Positions 37,080 to 46,320 of a DNA stretch of 64,000 nt are shown here, one piece after another (within the stretch, counting starts at the first letter, position 1; each line of letters begins with the position of its first letter). A program made the translations under genes and the position numbers. The notes beneath the pieces are model-generated. The model did not search any database. It had not been told where the DNA came from and saw only the letters and a list, made by a program, of their open reading frames with translations. The stretch comes from DASSSQ01 sp963839285 (GTDB lineage: Bacteria; Actinomycetota; Thermoleophilia; Gaiellales; Gaiellaceae), in assembly GCA_963839285.1 (NCBI GenBank), contig CAWIUN010000031.1, positions 13,815 through 77,814 on the forward strand, in the 5' to 3' direction.

Positions 37080-38205
37080 ATGAAGCGGAAGACTCTCGCG
37101 GCGGTGGCCGCGCTCGCACTGATCGCACTCGCCGTCGCCGGCGGGCTCGCGGCCCGCGCGACCGCGGGCGCCAAGGCGAGACAAGGTACCCTGCAGCTGA
37201 AGTGGGTGCACGCAGGCGCAGTTCGCCGGCTACTACGCCGCCTACGACAGGGGCATCTACAAGAGGTGCGGGCTGGACGTCGAGATCGAGTCCGGCGGCC
37301 CGGACATCATCCCGGAGCAGGTCGTCGGCTGCGGCCAGGCGACAGTCGGGCTCGACTGGCTGCCGAGCCTGTTCGCCGCCCGCGAGAAGGGCGGCGAGAT
37401 CGTCGTCAAGATCGCGCAGGTCTTCGCAAGCTCGGGCATGACCGAGCTGACCTGGAAGCGAGCGGCATCGACACGATCGAGAAGATGCGCGGCAAGAAGG
37501 TCGGCGAACTGGCTGCTGCGGCAACGAGCCGAGCTCTTCGCCGCGCTCGAACAAGAACGGCATCGACCCGAAGAAGAACAAGCGACGTCACGCATCGTCA
37601 ACCAGCCGTTCGACATGAACCTGTTCCTGCAGCGAAGATCGACGCGGCCTCGGCGATGACCTACAACGAGCTGGCGCAGGTGCTGGAGTCGAAGAACCCG
37701 AAGACCGGCAAGCTCTACCAGCTCTCCGACCTGAACGTCATCAAGATGCAGAAACGTCGGCACGGCGATGCTCGAGGACGACATCTTCGTCAGCGAGAGT
37801 TCCTGGATCAAGGACCGACCCGACCGGACGATCGCGAAGCTTCCTGAGGCCTCGTTCGAGGGCTGGATCTACTGCCGCAGCCACGTCACAGAGTGCACGA
37901 ACATGGTGCTCAAGCACGGCCGACGCTCGGCCGTGGACACCAGACTTGGCAGATGAACGAGATCAACAAGCTGATCTGGCCCGACTCCGAAGGGGATCGG
38001 GGCGTCATGGACAAGGCCGGCCTTCGACCGGACGGCGAAGATCGCCCAGCAGCTAGGCGTGATCAGTCGAAGGCTCCCAAGGGCGCGACCGGACCTGGAC
38101 CTCGCCGGCCGGGCGGCAGAACAAGCTGCTGAAGGGCGCAAGGTCGACGTCGAAGGGGTAAGTTACAAGCCGACCGTCGTCAAGGTGACGCCCGGCGGCA
38201 AGTAG
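37080..38205 (+). pseudogene. ABC importer substrate-binding protein, NMT1/THI5-like, fourteen frameshifts
   Basis: ATG 37080 follows AGGGGAAGC; a signal peptide (TLAAVAALALIALAVAGGLAARATAGA) precedes LQLKWVHA and FAGYYAAYDRGIYKRCGLDVEIESGGPDIIPEQVV, the NMT1/THI5-type start. I can trace the protein through fourteen frame changes (nine plus, five minus) to TAG 38203-38205; later blocks are GLDWLPSLFAAREKGGEIVVKIAQVFASSGM, FDMNLFLQ, KIDAASAMTYNELAQVLESKNPKTG, EASFEGWIYCRSHVTECTNMVLKHG and TWQMNEINKLIWPDSEG. Family members bind pyrimidines, thiamine precursors or similar. In the ring-cleavage context a nucleobase-like ligand is likely. Confidence 0.78.
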
Positions 38206-38225
38206 GCGTAAGCTGGACCGCGTTC

Positions 38226-38259
38226 GGACGGGGCCGCCTCCGGGCGGCCCTTTCCGTCC
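38226..38259 (+). terminator. intrinsic terminator after the ABC importer
   Basis: GGGCCGCC at 38231-38238 pairs with GGCGGCCC at 38243-38250 over a TCCG loop, directly followed by TTT. An outer pairing, GGACGG (38226-38231 region) with CCGTCC (38254-38259), extends it. It lies 20 bases after the binding-protein stop and ahead of dihydropyrimidinase, so the importer and the enzyme are probably separate transcripts or linked by read-through. Confidence 0.8.
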
Positions 38260-38292
38260 GTGAACCGAGACTTCCGAGGAGGCGACGCGCGC

Positions 38293-39711
38293 ATGTCGGT
38301 ACTGATCAAGGGGGGCCGCATCATCACCGCGGCGGACGACTACGTCGGCGACGTCCACGTCGAGGGCGAGCGGGTCGTGCAGATCGGCGAGTCGCTCGAC
38401 GTGCAGGCGGACACGGTGATCGACGCGGCCGGCAAGTACGTGCTGCCGGGGGCGATCGACCCGCACACGCACCTCGAGATGCCGTTCGGCGGCACGATCA
38501 CGGTCGACGACTTCGAGTCCGGCCAGCTGTCGGCCGCGTTCGGCGGCACGACCTGCCACGTCGACTTCGCGATCCAGTCCCGCGGCCGCTCGTTCACCGA
38601 GGGGCTCGAGGAGTGGCACGCGAAGGCGAACGGCCGCACCTACATCGACTACGGCTTCCACATCATCGTCAGCGACCTCGAGGAGGGCGGCACGCTCGAG
38701 GAGCTGGCGACGCTGCCCGACCTCGGCGTCACCTCGTACAAGCTGCTCCTCGCCTACAAGGGCGTCTTCCAGGTCTCCGACGAGACGCTCTTCAAGGTGA
38801 TGCGGCTCGCGCGCGAGACCGGTGCGCTCGTGATGATCCACGGCGAGAACGGCGACGCGATCGACATCCTCGTCAAGGAGGCCGTCGCCGCCGGCAACCT
38901 CTCCCCCGGCTGGCACTACCGCACGCGCCCGCCGGAGCTCGAGGGCGAGGCGACGAACCGCGCGATCCAGCTGGCGCACCTCGCCGGCGCGCCCGTCTAC
39001 ATCGTCCACGTCACCTGCAAGGAGGCCGTCGAGGCGATCGACCGCGGCCGCCGGCAAGGGTGGGCCGTCTGGGGCGAGAGCTGCCCGCAGTACCTGCTGC
39101 TCGACGAGACGAAGCTCGACCAGCCCGGCTTCGAGGGCGCCAAGTACGTCTTCTCGCCGCCCCTCCGGGACGCGTCCAACCAGGACGTGCTCTGGCAGGC
39201 GATCCGCTCGGACGTCCTCTCGGTGATGGGCACCGACCACTGCTCGTTCACGTTCGCCGAGCAGAAGCGGCTCGGGGAGGGCGACTTCTCGAAGATCCCG
39301 AACGGCGGCCCCGGCCTCGAGGACCGGCTCGTGCTGATGCACCACTTCGGCGTCAACGAGGGGCGGCTGACGCTGAACCGGCTGGTCGAGCTCTGCTCGA
39401 CGAACGCGGCGAAGCTGTTCGGCCTCTACCCGCGCAAGGGCACGATCGCGGCGGGCTCCGACGCGGACATCGTCGTCTTCGACCCGGAGCGCCGGCACAC
39501 GATCTCGGCCTCGACGCACCACACGAAGTGCGACTACAACCTCTACGAGGGCACCGAGGTCGTCGGCGCGGTCGAGACCGTGCTCCTGCGCGGCAACGTC
39601 CTGATCGAGAACGGCGAGCTGAAGGCGAAGCCCGGCGTCGGCCGCTTCGTCCGGCGCGCCCGCTTCGGCGAGCAGCTGCACGCCGCCGAGCCGGCGGCCG
39701 CGGCAGGCTAG
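38293..39711 (+). CDS. dihydropyrimidinase / D-hydantoinase family amidohydrolase
   Basis: 472 residues; I choose ATG 38293 because GAGGAGG precedes it, over the upstream GTG 38260. Metal-site elements: GAIDPHTHLEMPFGG (first two His), SYKLLLAYKG (Lys carboxylated to bridge the zincs), MIHGENGDAID, YIVHVTCKEAVEAID, and GTDHCSFTFAEQKR with the catalytic Asp. FEGAKYVFSPPLRD is a family hallmark. The enzyme opens 5,6-dihydropyrimidines or hydantoins to N-carbamoyl amino acids, the substrates of the M20 hydrolase 4 kb away. Unlike the importer just upstream, this gene is fully intact. Confidence 0.93.
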   Translation: MSVLIKGGRIITAADDYVGDVHVEGERVVQIGESLDVQADTVIDAAGKYVLPGAIDPHTHLEMPFGGTITVDDFESGQLSAAFGGTTCHVDFAIQSRGRSFTEGLEEWHAKANGRTYIDYGFHIIVSDLEEGGTLEELATLPDLGVTSYKLLLAYKGVFQVSDETLFKVMRLARETGALVMIHGENGDAIDILVKEAVAAGNLSPGWHYRTRPPELEGEATNRAIQLAHLAGAPVYIVHVTCKEAVEAIDRGRRQGWAVWGESCPQYLLLDETKLDQPGFEGAKYVFSPPLRDASNQDVLWQAIRSDVLSVMGTDHCSFTFAEQKRLGEGDFSKIPNGGPGLEDRLVLMHHFGVNEGRLTLNRLVELCSTNAAKLFGLYPRKGTIAAGSDADIVVFDPERRHTISASTHHTKCDYNLYEGTEVVGAVETVLLRGNVLIENGELKAKPGVGRFVRRARFGEQLHAAEPAAAAG

Positions 39712-39734
39712 CCACCGAACGTCCGCGATCACCT

Positions 39735-39765
39735 GCGAGCGGCCCGCCCGGTGCGGGCCGCTCGC
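39735..39765 (+). terminator. 13-base hairpin after dihydropyrimidinase
   Basis: GCGAGCGGCCCGC at 39735-39747 pairs perfectly with GCGGGCCGCTCGC at 39753-39765 around a five-base loop (CCGGT), 24 bases past the dihydropyrimidinase stop. No clear U-run (GTCTCG). It is a strong candidate terminator separating the enzyme from the AI-2E-family gene. Confidence 0.75.
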
Positions 39766-39830
39766 GTCTCGCCGGGACACCCCGTCTCTTGCCCCGTTTG
39801 CGGGGTTGCCGCCCGAGAGAACCTCTGGGT

Positions 39831-40946
39831 ATGGAGTCGCGCCGGGAGACGGTCTTCTGGAGCCCGAAGGGGGTCGCGATCGCGATCGGCCTCGCGGCGG
39901 CCGCGGTGCTGCTGATCCTGTTTACCTGGGCGACGCGGCGGGTGCTGGTCTGGATGCTGATCGCGCTCTTCCTCGCGCTCGCCCTCGACCACGTCGTCGG
40001 CTTCCTCGAGCGGTGGCTGCCGCGGACGGCCGCGGCGATCGTCACGTTCGTCGCGGCGCTGCTCGTGCTCGGGGCGATCGGCTTCGTGCTCGTGCCGCCG
40101 CTCGTGTCCGAGGTGCGGGACTTCGTCAACCAGGTGCCCGACATGCTCGACCGGCTCAGCCGCGGCCGCGGGCCGCTCGGCTTCCTCGAGCGGGACTTCG
40201 ACATCGTCGAGCGGGCCAGGCGCTCGATCGCGAGCCGCGGCGTCGGCGGCACGCTCGGGCTGACCGGCCCCGTGCTCTCGGTGCTCCAGAGCGCCGCCAC
40301 CGTCGCGATCGGCACCGTCGCGGTGATCTTCCTGACGCTGTTCATGCTGATCGGCGGGCGCCGCTGGCGCGACGGCGCGCTCGACCTGGCCCCGGCCGAC
40401 CAGCGCGAGCTCTGGGCGCGGATCTCCGACGGCGTCTACCGCGCCGTCGGCGGCTGGGTGATCGGGGCCGCCTTCCTCGGCCTGATCGCCGGCGGCAGCG
40501 CGACGATCGTGCTGCTCCTGCTCGGCGTCCCCTACGCCTTCGCGCTCGGCCTGATCGTCGGCGTCCTCGACCCGGTGCCGTTCGTCGGCGTCACCCTCGC
40601 GGGGCTGATCGTCGGGCTCGTGACCTGGGCGAGCGAGGGCTGGTTCAAGGCCGTCCTCTTCGTCGGCTTCATCGTCCTCTACCAGCAGGTGGTCGAGAAC
40701 CACCTGCTCGTCCCGCTCGTCTACGGGCGCACGGTCGAGCTCTCCGCGCTCGGGATCCTCGTCGCCGTCCTGCTCGGCGGCGAGCTCGCGGGCGTGATCG
40801 GCGCCGTCGCGGCGATCCCGATCGGCGGCGCGCTGAAGACGACCGCCGTCGAGATCCTGCGCTTCCGCCGCGAGCGGGCGATCGCCGTCGAGACGCCGGC
40901 GGGAGGCGAGGCGCGCGCCTCGCCTCCCGCCGCGCGGTCGGGCTAG
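39831..40946 (+). CDS. AI-2E/PerM-family transporter
   Basis: 371 residues from ATG 39831. About eight helices: the N-terminal block ends LALALDHVVGFLERWLPRTAAAIVTF, a soluble central segment has EVRDFVNQVPDMLDRLSRG, and the C-terminal half shows LGVPYAFALGLIVGVLDPVPFVGVTLAGLIVGLVTW and VLYQQVVENHLLVPLVYGRTVELSALGILVAVLLGGELAGVIGAVAAIPIGGALK, the PerM/TqsA signature. Members move autoinducer-2 or act as Na+/H+ antiporters. Convergent with the NCS1 gene with stop overlap. No link to the surrounding pathway is evident. Confidence 0.9.
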   Translation: MESRRETVFWSPKGVAIAIGLAAAAVLLILFTWATRRVLVWMLIALFLALALDHVVGFLERWLPRTAAAIVTFVAALLVLGAIGFVLVPPLVSEVRDFVNQVPDMLDRLSRGRGPLGFLERDFDIVERARRSIASRGVGGTLGLTGPVLSVLQSAATVAIGTVAVIFLTLFMLIGGRRWRDGALDLAPADQRELWARISDGVYRAVGGWVIGAAFLGLIAGGSATIVLLLLGVPYAFALGLIVGVLDPVPFVGVTLAGLIVGLVTWASEGWFKAVLFVGFIVLYQQVVENHLLVPLVYGRTVELSALGILVAVLLGGELAGVIGAVAAIPIGGALKTTAVEILRFRRERAIAVETPAGGEARASPPAARSG

Positions 40947-42364
40947 ACGCCCGTCGGCTGGACGCGCGGCTCCGTGCTCTTGACGAGGAACGGGCGGAGC
41001 GCGTAGTAGAGGCCGGCGGCGACGACGAAGCCGCTCAGCCAGGAGATGTCGACGTCGTGCGTGGCCTTCGCGATCGGGCCCTGCAGGTAGGTGTTGAGGC
41101 CGAAGCCCCAGGCCCAGCCGGCCACGACGCCGGCGACCATCGCGATCACGGCCGCCCAGTTGACGTCGCCGTAGATCGACTCCTTCGGCCCCGCGTAGAG
41201 CGCGTCGACGTCGATCGTGCCGCGGCGGACGACGACGTAGTCGACGAACATGACGCCCGCCCAGGCGGAGATCCAGATCACGACCGAGGCGAGCCACTGG
41301 TCGAACCGCTCGGCGACGCTCGAGGCCTCGATGAACCAGATCAGGGCCGCCGTGCCGACGATCGAGACGACGACGCTGACCTTCCAGCGCGCCGCCTTCA
41401 CGTCGAGCGACAGCGTCGCCAGCGTCGCCGAGTAGAGGTTGAGGATGTTCGTCGCGACGGGCCCGTGCATGACCAGGAAGAGGATCGGGATCGAGGCCGC
41501 GCCGAACGCCGCCGTCACGAGGTCGGCCGGGTCGGCCTCGGCGCCGCCGCTCGCGATCGCCGCGCCGAGGAAGCCGAGGTACACGGTCGGGAGGAAGATC
41601 GCCAGCGACGTGAACCTGAACACGGTCCGGTCGGACGTGCCCGGCTTGATGAAGCGGGTGTAGTCCGCCGACCAGGTCAGCCACGTGATCCCCCAGCCGA
41701 CCCCGATCGCGGTCAGGAGCTGCGTGATCGCGGTCAGCTTGTCGGAGCCGTGCGCGGTGCCGCTCGACCAGACGATGTCGACCTTGCGGAACGCGAGCAC
41801 GCTCATCAGGACGACGATCACCGCGGCGACCGGGACCGTCCACTTCTCGAACGTCTGGATCAGGTAGAAGCCGACGATCGCGATCACGACCTGCACGGCC
41901 ATGATCCCGATCCCGACGGCGTACTTGGTGCCGGTGCCGGGGTTGTCGTAGCCCATGTGCTCGAAGATCCCGAGCACGAGGTCGAGCACGACCCAGGTGT
42001 TGACCCCGAGCCAGCCCATCGTCATCAGGAGCTGCGCGACCGCGGGGAAGTAGGCGCCGCGGCGGCCGAACGCGGCCCGCGACAGCACCATCATGTTGAC
42101 GCCGGTGCGGTGGCCGATGACGCAGAAGAGGCCGAAGAACGCGCAGCCGATCAGGTTGCCGACGACGAGGACGGCGATCGTCTCGACGAGGCTGAGCCCG
42201 AGGATGATCCCGAGCGCCCCGAGGACCCAGTTGATCGGCGCGATGTTGGCGCCGGCCCAGATCCAGAACTGCTGCCACGGCGTCGAGTCCCGGTCGGCGG
42301 CGGGCACGGGCGCGATCCCGTGCTCGTCCAGCCGGACCTCGGCCGCATGCTCAGCGGTGGCCAT
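40943..42364 (-). CDS. NCS1-family nucleobase/allantoin/hydantoin permease
   Basis: 473 residues with 12 helices. Features: WQQFWIWAGANIAPINWVLGALG (the helix-1 'W-x-A-x-N' motif), GVNMMVLSRAAFGRRGAYFP, WLGVNTWVVLDLVLG, and WLTWSADYTRFIKPGTS with the SADYtRF signature of NCS1 transporters; helix 8 carries MHGPVATNILNLYSATLATLSL. NCS1 proteins import cytosine, purines, allantoin, hydantoins or creatinine. GAGGAGG precedes ATG 42364. It is the third gene of the minus-strand set ureohydrolase-deacetylase-NCS1, with a 64-base gap containing the palindrome CTCCCGCGGGAG at 42406-42417. Confidence 0.92.
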   Translation of the reverse strand: MATAEHAAEVRLDEHGIAPVPAADRDSTPWQQFWIWAGANIAPINWVLGALGIILGLSLVETIAVLVVGNLIGCAFFGLFCVIGHRTGVNMMVLSRAAFGRRGAYFPAVAQLLMTMGWLGVNTWVVLDLVLGIFEHMGYDNPGTGTKYAVGIGIMAVQVVIAIVGFYLIQTFEKWTVPVAAVIVVLMSVLAFRKVDIVWSSGTAHGSDKLTAITQLLTAIGVGWGITWLTWSADYTRFIKPGTSDRTVFRFTSLAIFLPTVYLGFLGAAIASGGAEADPADLVTAAFGAASIPILFLVMHGPVATNILNLYSATLATLSLDVKAARWKVSVVVSIVGTAALIWFIEASSVAERFDQWLASVVIWISAWAGVMFVDYVVVRRGTIDVDALYAGPKESIYGDVNWAAVIAMVAGVVAGWAWGFGLNTYLQGPIAKATHDVDISWLSGFVVAAGLYYALRPFLVKSTEPRVQPTGV

Positions 42365-42428
42365 ACGGTGCTTGCCTCCTCGTAGGTGGTGGTGACCGGC
42401 GGATTCTCCCGCGGGAGGCGGACGGATG

Positions 42429-43256
42429 CTAGGCGCCGGGATAGAGCTCGGCGTCCACCTCGACCCGCTCGTGCCGGCGGCGCGGCCCCTCGACCCGCGC
42501 GGCGGCGTCGCGCAGGGCCAGGAACTCGACGTCGCCGTGGCCGAGGGCGTGCTCGACGAGCGCGCGCAGCGTCTCGATCCGGCCGGCGCGGCCGCTCAGG
42601 AACGGGTGGCAGGTGAGCACGTAGAGCAGGTCGTGCCGGCGGTAGGCATCGAGGGTCGAGCGCCAGAGGTCGAGCACCTTCGCCGGGCTCTCGAGGCCGG
42701 TGCCGACGTCCGGCCGCGGCAGGTAGGCGTACTGCTCCCAGTCGTCGAGCTCCCAGGACACCGGCAGCTCGACGAGGTCGCCGGCGTCGGTCTCGAGCAC
42801 GTAGGCGCGGTCGTCGTCGAAGAGGCTCGAGTCGTAGCGGAGCCCGTGCTCGGCGACGAGGCGCGGCGTCCGGTAGGAGGGCTCCCAGCCGGGGCAGCGG
42901 TAGCCGACGGGCTCGACGCCGCGGCGTGCGAGGGCGGCGAGCGCGCGCTCGAAGTCGCGCCGCTCCTCGTCCTCGCTCTGGTCGACCGGGGCGACGTGCG
43001 CGTACGAGTGGTGGCCGACCTCGTGCCCGGCGGCCAGGATCGCCTCGACGGCGTCGGGGTGGCGGTCGGCGGTCAGGCCCGGGACGAAGAAGGTCGCCGG
43101 CAGCTCGTACTCGGCGAGCAGGGCGAGGATCCGCGGCACGCCGACGCGGGGGCCGAAGGCCTGGTGGCTGATCACGCCGAGGTTGGCCGCGTGCTCCCGG
43201 CCCGCCGCCAGGATCGGCGACTCGGCGTCGACGTCGAAGGAGAGGCAGGCGATCAC
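42429..43256 (-). CDS. polysaccharide-deacetylase-family protein (PuuE-like fold)
   Basis: 275 residues from GTG 43256, overlapping the ureohydrolase stop as GTGA. NodB-fold motifs: CLSFDVDAES (motif 1 with the Asp pair), HEVGHHSYAH (motif 2, the H-x3-H zinc pair), YRCPGWEPSYRT (motif 3), and LTCHPFLSGRAGRIETLRAL near the end (His of the last motif). The Asp-Val-Asp-Ala-Glu opening and HP ending resemble the PuuE/allantoinase-like branch that acts on C-N bonds of small molecules. With an NCS1 permease and a ureohydrolase in the same operon, a nitrogen-compound substrate is likelier than a polysaccharide. Confidence 0.82.
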   Translation of the reverse strand: MIACLSFDVDAESPILAAGREHAANLGVISHQAFGPRVGVPRILALLAEYELPATFFVPGLTADRHPDAVEAILAAGHEVGHHSYAHVAPVDQSEDEERRDFERALAALARRGVEPVGYRCPGWEPSYRTPRLVAEHGLRYDSSLFDDDRAYVLETDAGDLVELPVSWELDDWEQYAYLPRPDVGTGLESPAKVLDLWRSTLDAYRRHDLLYVLTCHPFLSGRAGRIETLRALVEHALGHGDVEFLALRDAAARVEGPRRRHERVEVDAELYPGA

Positions 43257-44201
43257 GAGCCGGCCGCCGCGGCCCGGAGCGCGAGCAGCTCCCAGGCGAC
43301 GTTCGCCGCCGCGAGCGCGGTGATCTGCCCGGGCCCGTCGTAGCTCGGCGAGACCTCGACCACGTCGGCCGCGGCGAGGCGGATCCCGCGCAGCGCGCGC
43401 AGGAAGGAGACGGCCTCGGCGGTCGTGAAGCCGCCGACCTCGGGCGTGCCCGTCCCGGGCGCGTAGGCCGGGTCGAGGAAGTCGACGTCGAAGGAGAGGA
43501 AGACCGGCCGCTCGCCGACGCGCGCCTTCACCTCGAGCGCGAGCCCGGCCGGCCCGAGCGCGCGCAGCTCCTCGGCCGGGATCAGCCGGAAGCCGAGCCC
43601 GGTCGAGAGCGCGTAGTCGCCCGCGTCGTAGAGCGAGCCGCGCATGCCCGCCTGCACCGAGGCCCCGGCGTCGAGCAGGCCCTCCTCGGCGGCGCGGCGG
43701 AAGGTCGTGCCGTGGAACTCCTTCTGCCCGAAGTACTCGTCCCAGGTGTCCGCGTGGGCGTCGAGCTGGACGAGCGCGAGCGGCCCGTGCACCTGCGCGT
43801 GGGCGCGCAGCTCGGCGAGGGTGATCGTGTGGTCGCCGCCGAGCCCGATCGTGAAGACGCCGGCGCGCCGCGAGCGGCTGGAGGCCCTCCTCGATCCGGC
43901 GCAGGCTGCCGGGCGTGTCGCCGGGCGCGACCGGGACGTCGCCCCAGTCGACGACCCCGAGCGCGTCGAGCAGGTCGAGCCCGAAGGCCGGATGGTACGG
44001 CCGCAGCAGCGCCGAGGCCGACCGGATCGCCTCCGGCCCGAACCGCGGGCCGGGCCGGAAGCTCGTGCCGGTGTCGAACGGGATCCCGACCGCGGCCGCC
44101 TCGACGCCCTCGAGCTCGGTCACGTGCGGCAGCCGCATGAAGGTCTTGATCCCGGCGAAGCGGGGGATCACCTGCGCGTCGAGCGGGCGGAAGCGCGTCA
44201 C
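43253..44201 (-). CDS. ureohydrolase (agmatinase/guanidino-acid amidinohydrolase family), one frameshift
   Basis: About 316 residues. PHVTELEGVEAAAVGIPFDTGTSFRPGPRFGPEAIR is the family start; one base removed near 43869 restores FTIGLGGDHTITLAELRAH. Metal ligands follow: GGDHT, VQLDAHADTWDEYFG (D-A-H-x-D) and VFLSFDVDFLDPAYAPGTGTPEVGG (S-F-D-x-D). All Mn-site residues are present, so activity is likely on agmatine, guanidinobutyrate/propionate, guanidine or a similar compound. It is the first gene of the operon with the deacetylase and NCS1 genes and is 37 bases from the divergent deaminase. Confidence 0.87.
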
Positions 44202-44238
44202 GCGCCGACTCTAACCGCGCCGTTGTAGGCTCGCCGCG

Positions 44239-45523
44239 ATGGCGGACCTCGTGCTCCGGAACGCGCGCCTGCTCGACCGCGACGGCCTCTGCGACCTCGC
44301 CGCCGAGGACGGCCGCTGGACGCGGATCGGCAGCCTCGCTCGAGACCGACGGCGACCGCGAGCTCGACTGCGAGGGGAGGCTCGTGACGGCGCCGCTCGT
44401 CGACTGCCACCTGCACCTCGACGCGTCGCTGACCGCCGGGCGGCCGCGCTGGAACGAGTCGGGGACGCTGCTCGAGGGGATCGAGGTCTGGGGCGAGCTG
44501 AAGCCGAGCCTGACCGAGGAGGACGTGGTCGCGCGGGCCACCGAGATCGTCCGCTGGTCGGTCGCGAACGGCACGCTCGCGATCCGCGCGCACGCCGACG
44601 TCTCGGGCGAGAACGAGGCGATGGTGCGGGGGCTGCTCCGCGTGCGCGACGAGCTCGCGGAGCTCTGCACGATCCAGGTGACGGCGTTCCCGCAGGACGG
44701 GATCTTCGCCCGCGACGGCGACGAGGAGCGGCTCGAGCAGGCGATCCGGCTCGGCGTCGACTGCGTCGGCGGCATCCCGCACTACGAGCCGACCTCGGAG
44801 CTCGGCCTGCGCGAGGTGCACCGCGTCTTCGAGCTGGCGAAGCGGCACTCGCGGCGGATCGACGTCCACTGCGACGAGACGGACGACCCGGCGAGCCGCT
44901 TCCTCGAGGTGATGGCCGACGACACCGTCGCCCACGGCCTCTCGGGCCGCGTCACCGCGAGCCACTGCACGGCGATGGGCTCCTACGAGCCGTACTACTC
45001 CTCGAAGCTGCACGGCTTCCTGCGCCGCGCCGGGATCAACGTCGTCGTCAACCCGTTCGCCAACTCGCTGATCCAGGGGCGGCTCGACCCCTACCCGAAG
45101 CGGCGCGGCTTCGCGCAGCTGAAGGAGCTGCTCGCGGCCGGCGTCAACGTCTCGCTCGGGAACGACGTGATCATGGATCCCTGGTACAGCCTCGGGAAGG
45201 CGGACCTGGTCGAGGCGGCGTCGCTCGCGCTCCACTTCACGTACATGTCCGGCCGGGACGAGATCGTCGAGATGCTGCGCTGCGCGACCCGTCGCGGCGC
45301 GCGGACGCTCGGGCTCGAGGACGAGTACGGCCTCGAGCCGGGCAAGCCCGCCGACTGCGTCGTCTTCGACGCGCCGAGCGCGCTCGAGGTGCTGCGGCTC
45401 CACCCGCCGCGGCGCTACGTCGTCCGCCGAGGCCGCCTCGTGGCCGAGACCGAGCCGGCGCGCACCGTCCTCTACGGCGAGGACGGCCGGGCGGCGCCGG
45501 TGACCTTCTCGCCCTCCTCGTAG
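44239..45523 (+). CDS. codA: cytosine-deaminase-family amidohydrolase (one frameshift)
   Basis: About 427 residues from ATG 44239; one base removed near 44341 joins WTRIGSLA to ETDGDRELDCEG. The CodA layout is clear: LVDCHLHLDASLTAGRPRWNESGTLLEGIEVW, IRAHADVSGENEAM, IDVHCDETDDPASRFLEV (metal His and catalytic Glu), VTASHCTAMGSY and VSLGNDVIMDPWYSLGKADL with the metal Asp, ending in the usual YVVRRGRLVAE beta-barrel strand. It may deaminate cytosine, creatinine or a related amidine. Divergent from the ureohydrolase operon; the 3' end overlaps the next gene by about 50 bases. Confidence 0.85.
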
Positions 45524-46269
45524 ACAGCCGGTGCCCGCTCGGGCGGCGGGAGCTCGACGACCGTGACGTGCTGTCCGCGCCGCTCCGCCCCGCGGATCGC
45601 GCGTGCGACCGCCGTCGCGACGTCGGGCGCCGCGGCCCTCACCTCCTCGCGGCGGCCGCCCTCGAGCCGGAGCACGAGCTCGATCGCGACCGGCCGCGGC
45701 CGCGCGAGCGCGAGGATCGGCTGCAGCGCGACGGCGAGCACGTCGACCACGAGGGCGGCGCCGACCAGACGGCCGAGCAGCGATGAGCCGGCCTCCGTCC
45801 AGACCACCCCGGTCAGGACTCCCGCGAGCGCGAGCGAGAGCACGACCGAGGCGGCGAAGAGCCGGCGCACCGAGGCGGGGTCGCGTCTGCCGCGCCGGAG
45901 AACGAGCGAGGCGGTCTGGTCTGTCGCCGCCAGCCAGACGAGCGCCGTCGCGAGCGCGCGCCCGACCCCCTCCGGCGGCTCGTCCGGCGACCAGACCGCG
46001 ACCAGCGCGAGCGTGAAGGCGGCGCCGGCGAGCGTCGCGACGACGACCGTGAGCAGCGGCAGGCGCCTGCGGTCGAGCAGCAGCGCCGCCGGCAGCACGG
46101 CGAGCCCCGCGGCCGCGACCAGCGCCGTCGACGAGAGGATGCGGCCTTCGGTCCGGCCGAAGTGGCCGAAGAGCAGGATCCCGACGGCAAGGAGCGCCGA
46201 CGCCGACAGGAACGCCGCGACGACGAGCAGGATCCGACGACGAAGCACGGGCACCGCCTCCGCTCTCAT
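45472..46269 (-). CDS. membrane protein of unknown function
   Basis: 265 codons as read from ATG 46269, but that ATG lies in the loop of a 15-base hairpin, so the GTG codons six or eight residues later (VPVLRRRILLVVAAF) are plausible starts. Six to seven helices (ILLVVAAFLSASALLAVGILLFG; LPLLTVVVATLAGAAFTLALVAVW and so on) are followed by a soluble tail of about 65 residues (VAIELVLRLEGGRREEVRAAAPDVATAVARAIRGAERRGQHVTVVEL). Its end overlaps the convergent codA-like gene by about 50 bases, which suggests the true end, or codA's, may differ. No family recognised. Confidence 0.6.
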   Translation of the reverse strand: MRAEAVPVLRRRILLVVAAFLSASALLAVGILLFGHFGRTEGRILSSTALVAAAGLAVLPAALLLDRRRLPLLTVVVATLAGAAFTLALVAVWSPDEPPEGVGRALATALVWLAATDQTASLVLRRGRRDPASVRRLFAASVVLSLALAGVLTGVVWTEAGSSLLGRLVGAALVVDVLAVALQPILALARPRPVAIELVLRLEGGRREEVRAAAPDVATAVARAIRGAERRGQHVTVVELPPPERAPAVYEEGEKVTGAARPSSP

Positions 46270-46288
46270 TCTGGAGCGGAGGCGGTGC
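46251..46288 (-). terminator. 15-base perfect hairpin enclosing a start codon
   Basis: GCACCGCCTCCGCTC at 46251-46265 and GAGCGGAGGCGGTGC at 46274-46288 are perfectly complementary with an eight-base loop. It lies 33 bases past the stop of the ferritin-like gene on the same strand, so it should terminate that transcript. The loop holds the ATG (46267-46269) of the next open frame, which means that start would be poorly available when the hairpin forms. Confidence 0.7.
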
Positions 46289-46320
46289 GTTCGGAAGAGC
46301 GCCGCGTCCGCGGCGCGTGC

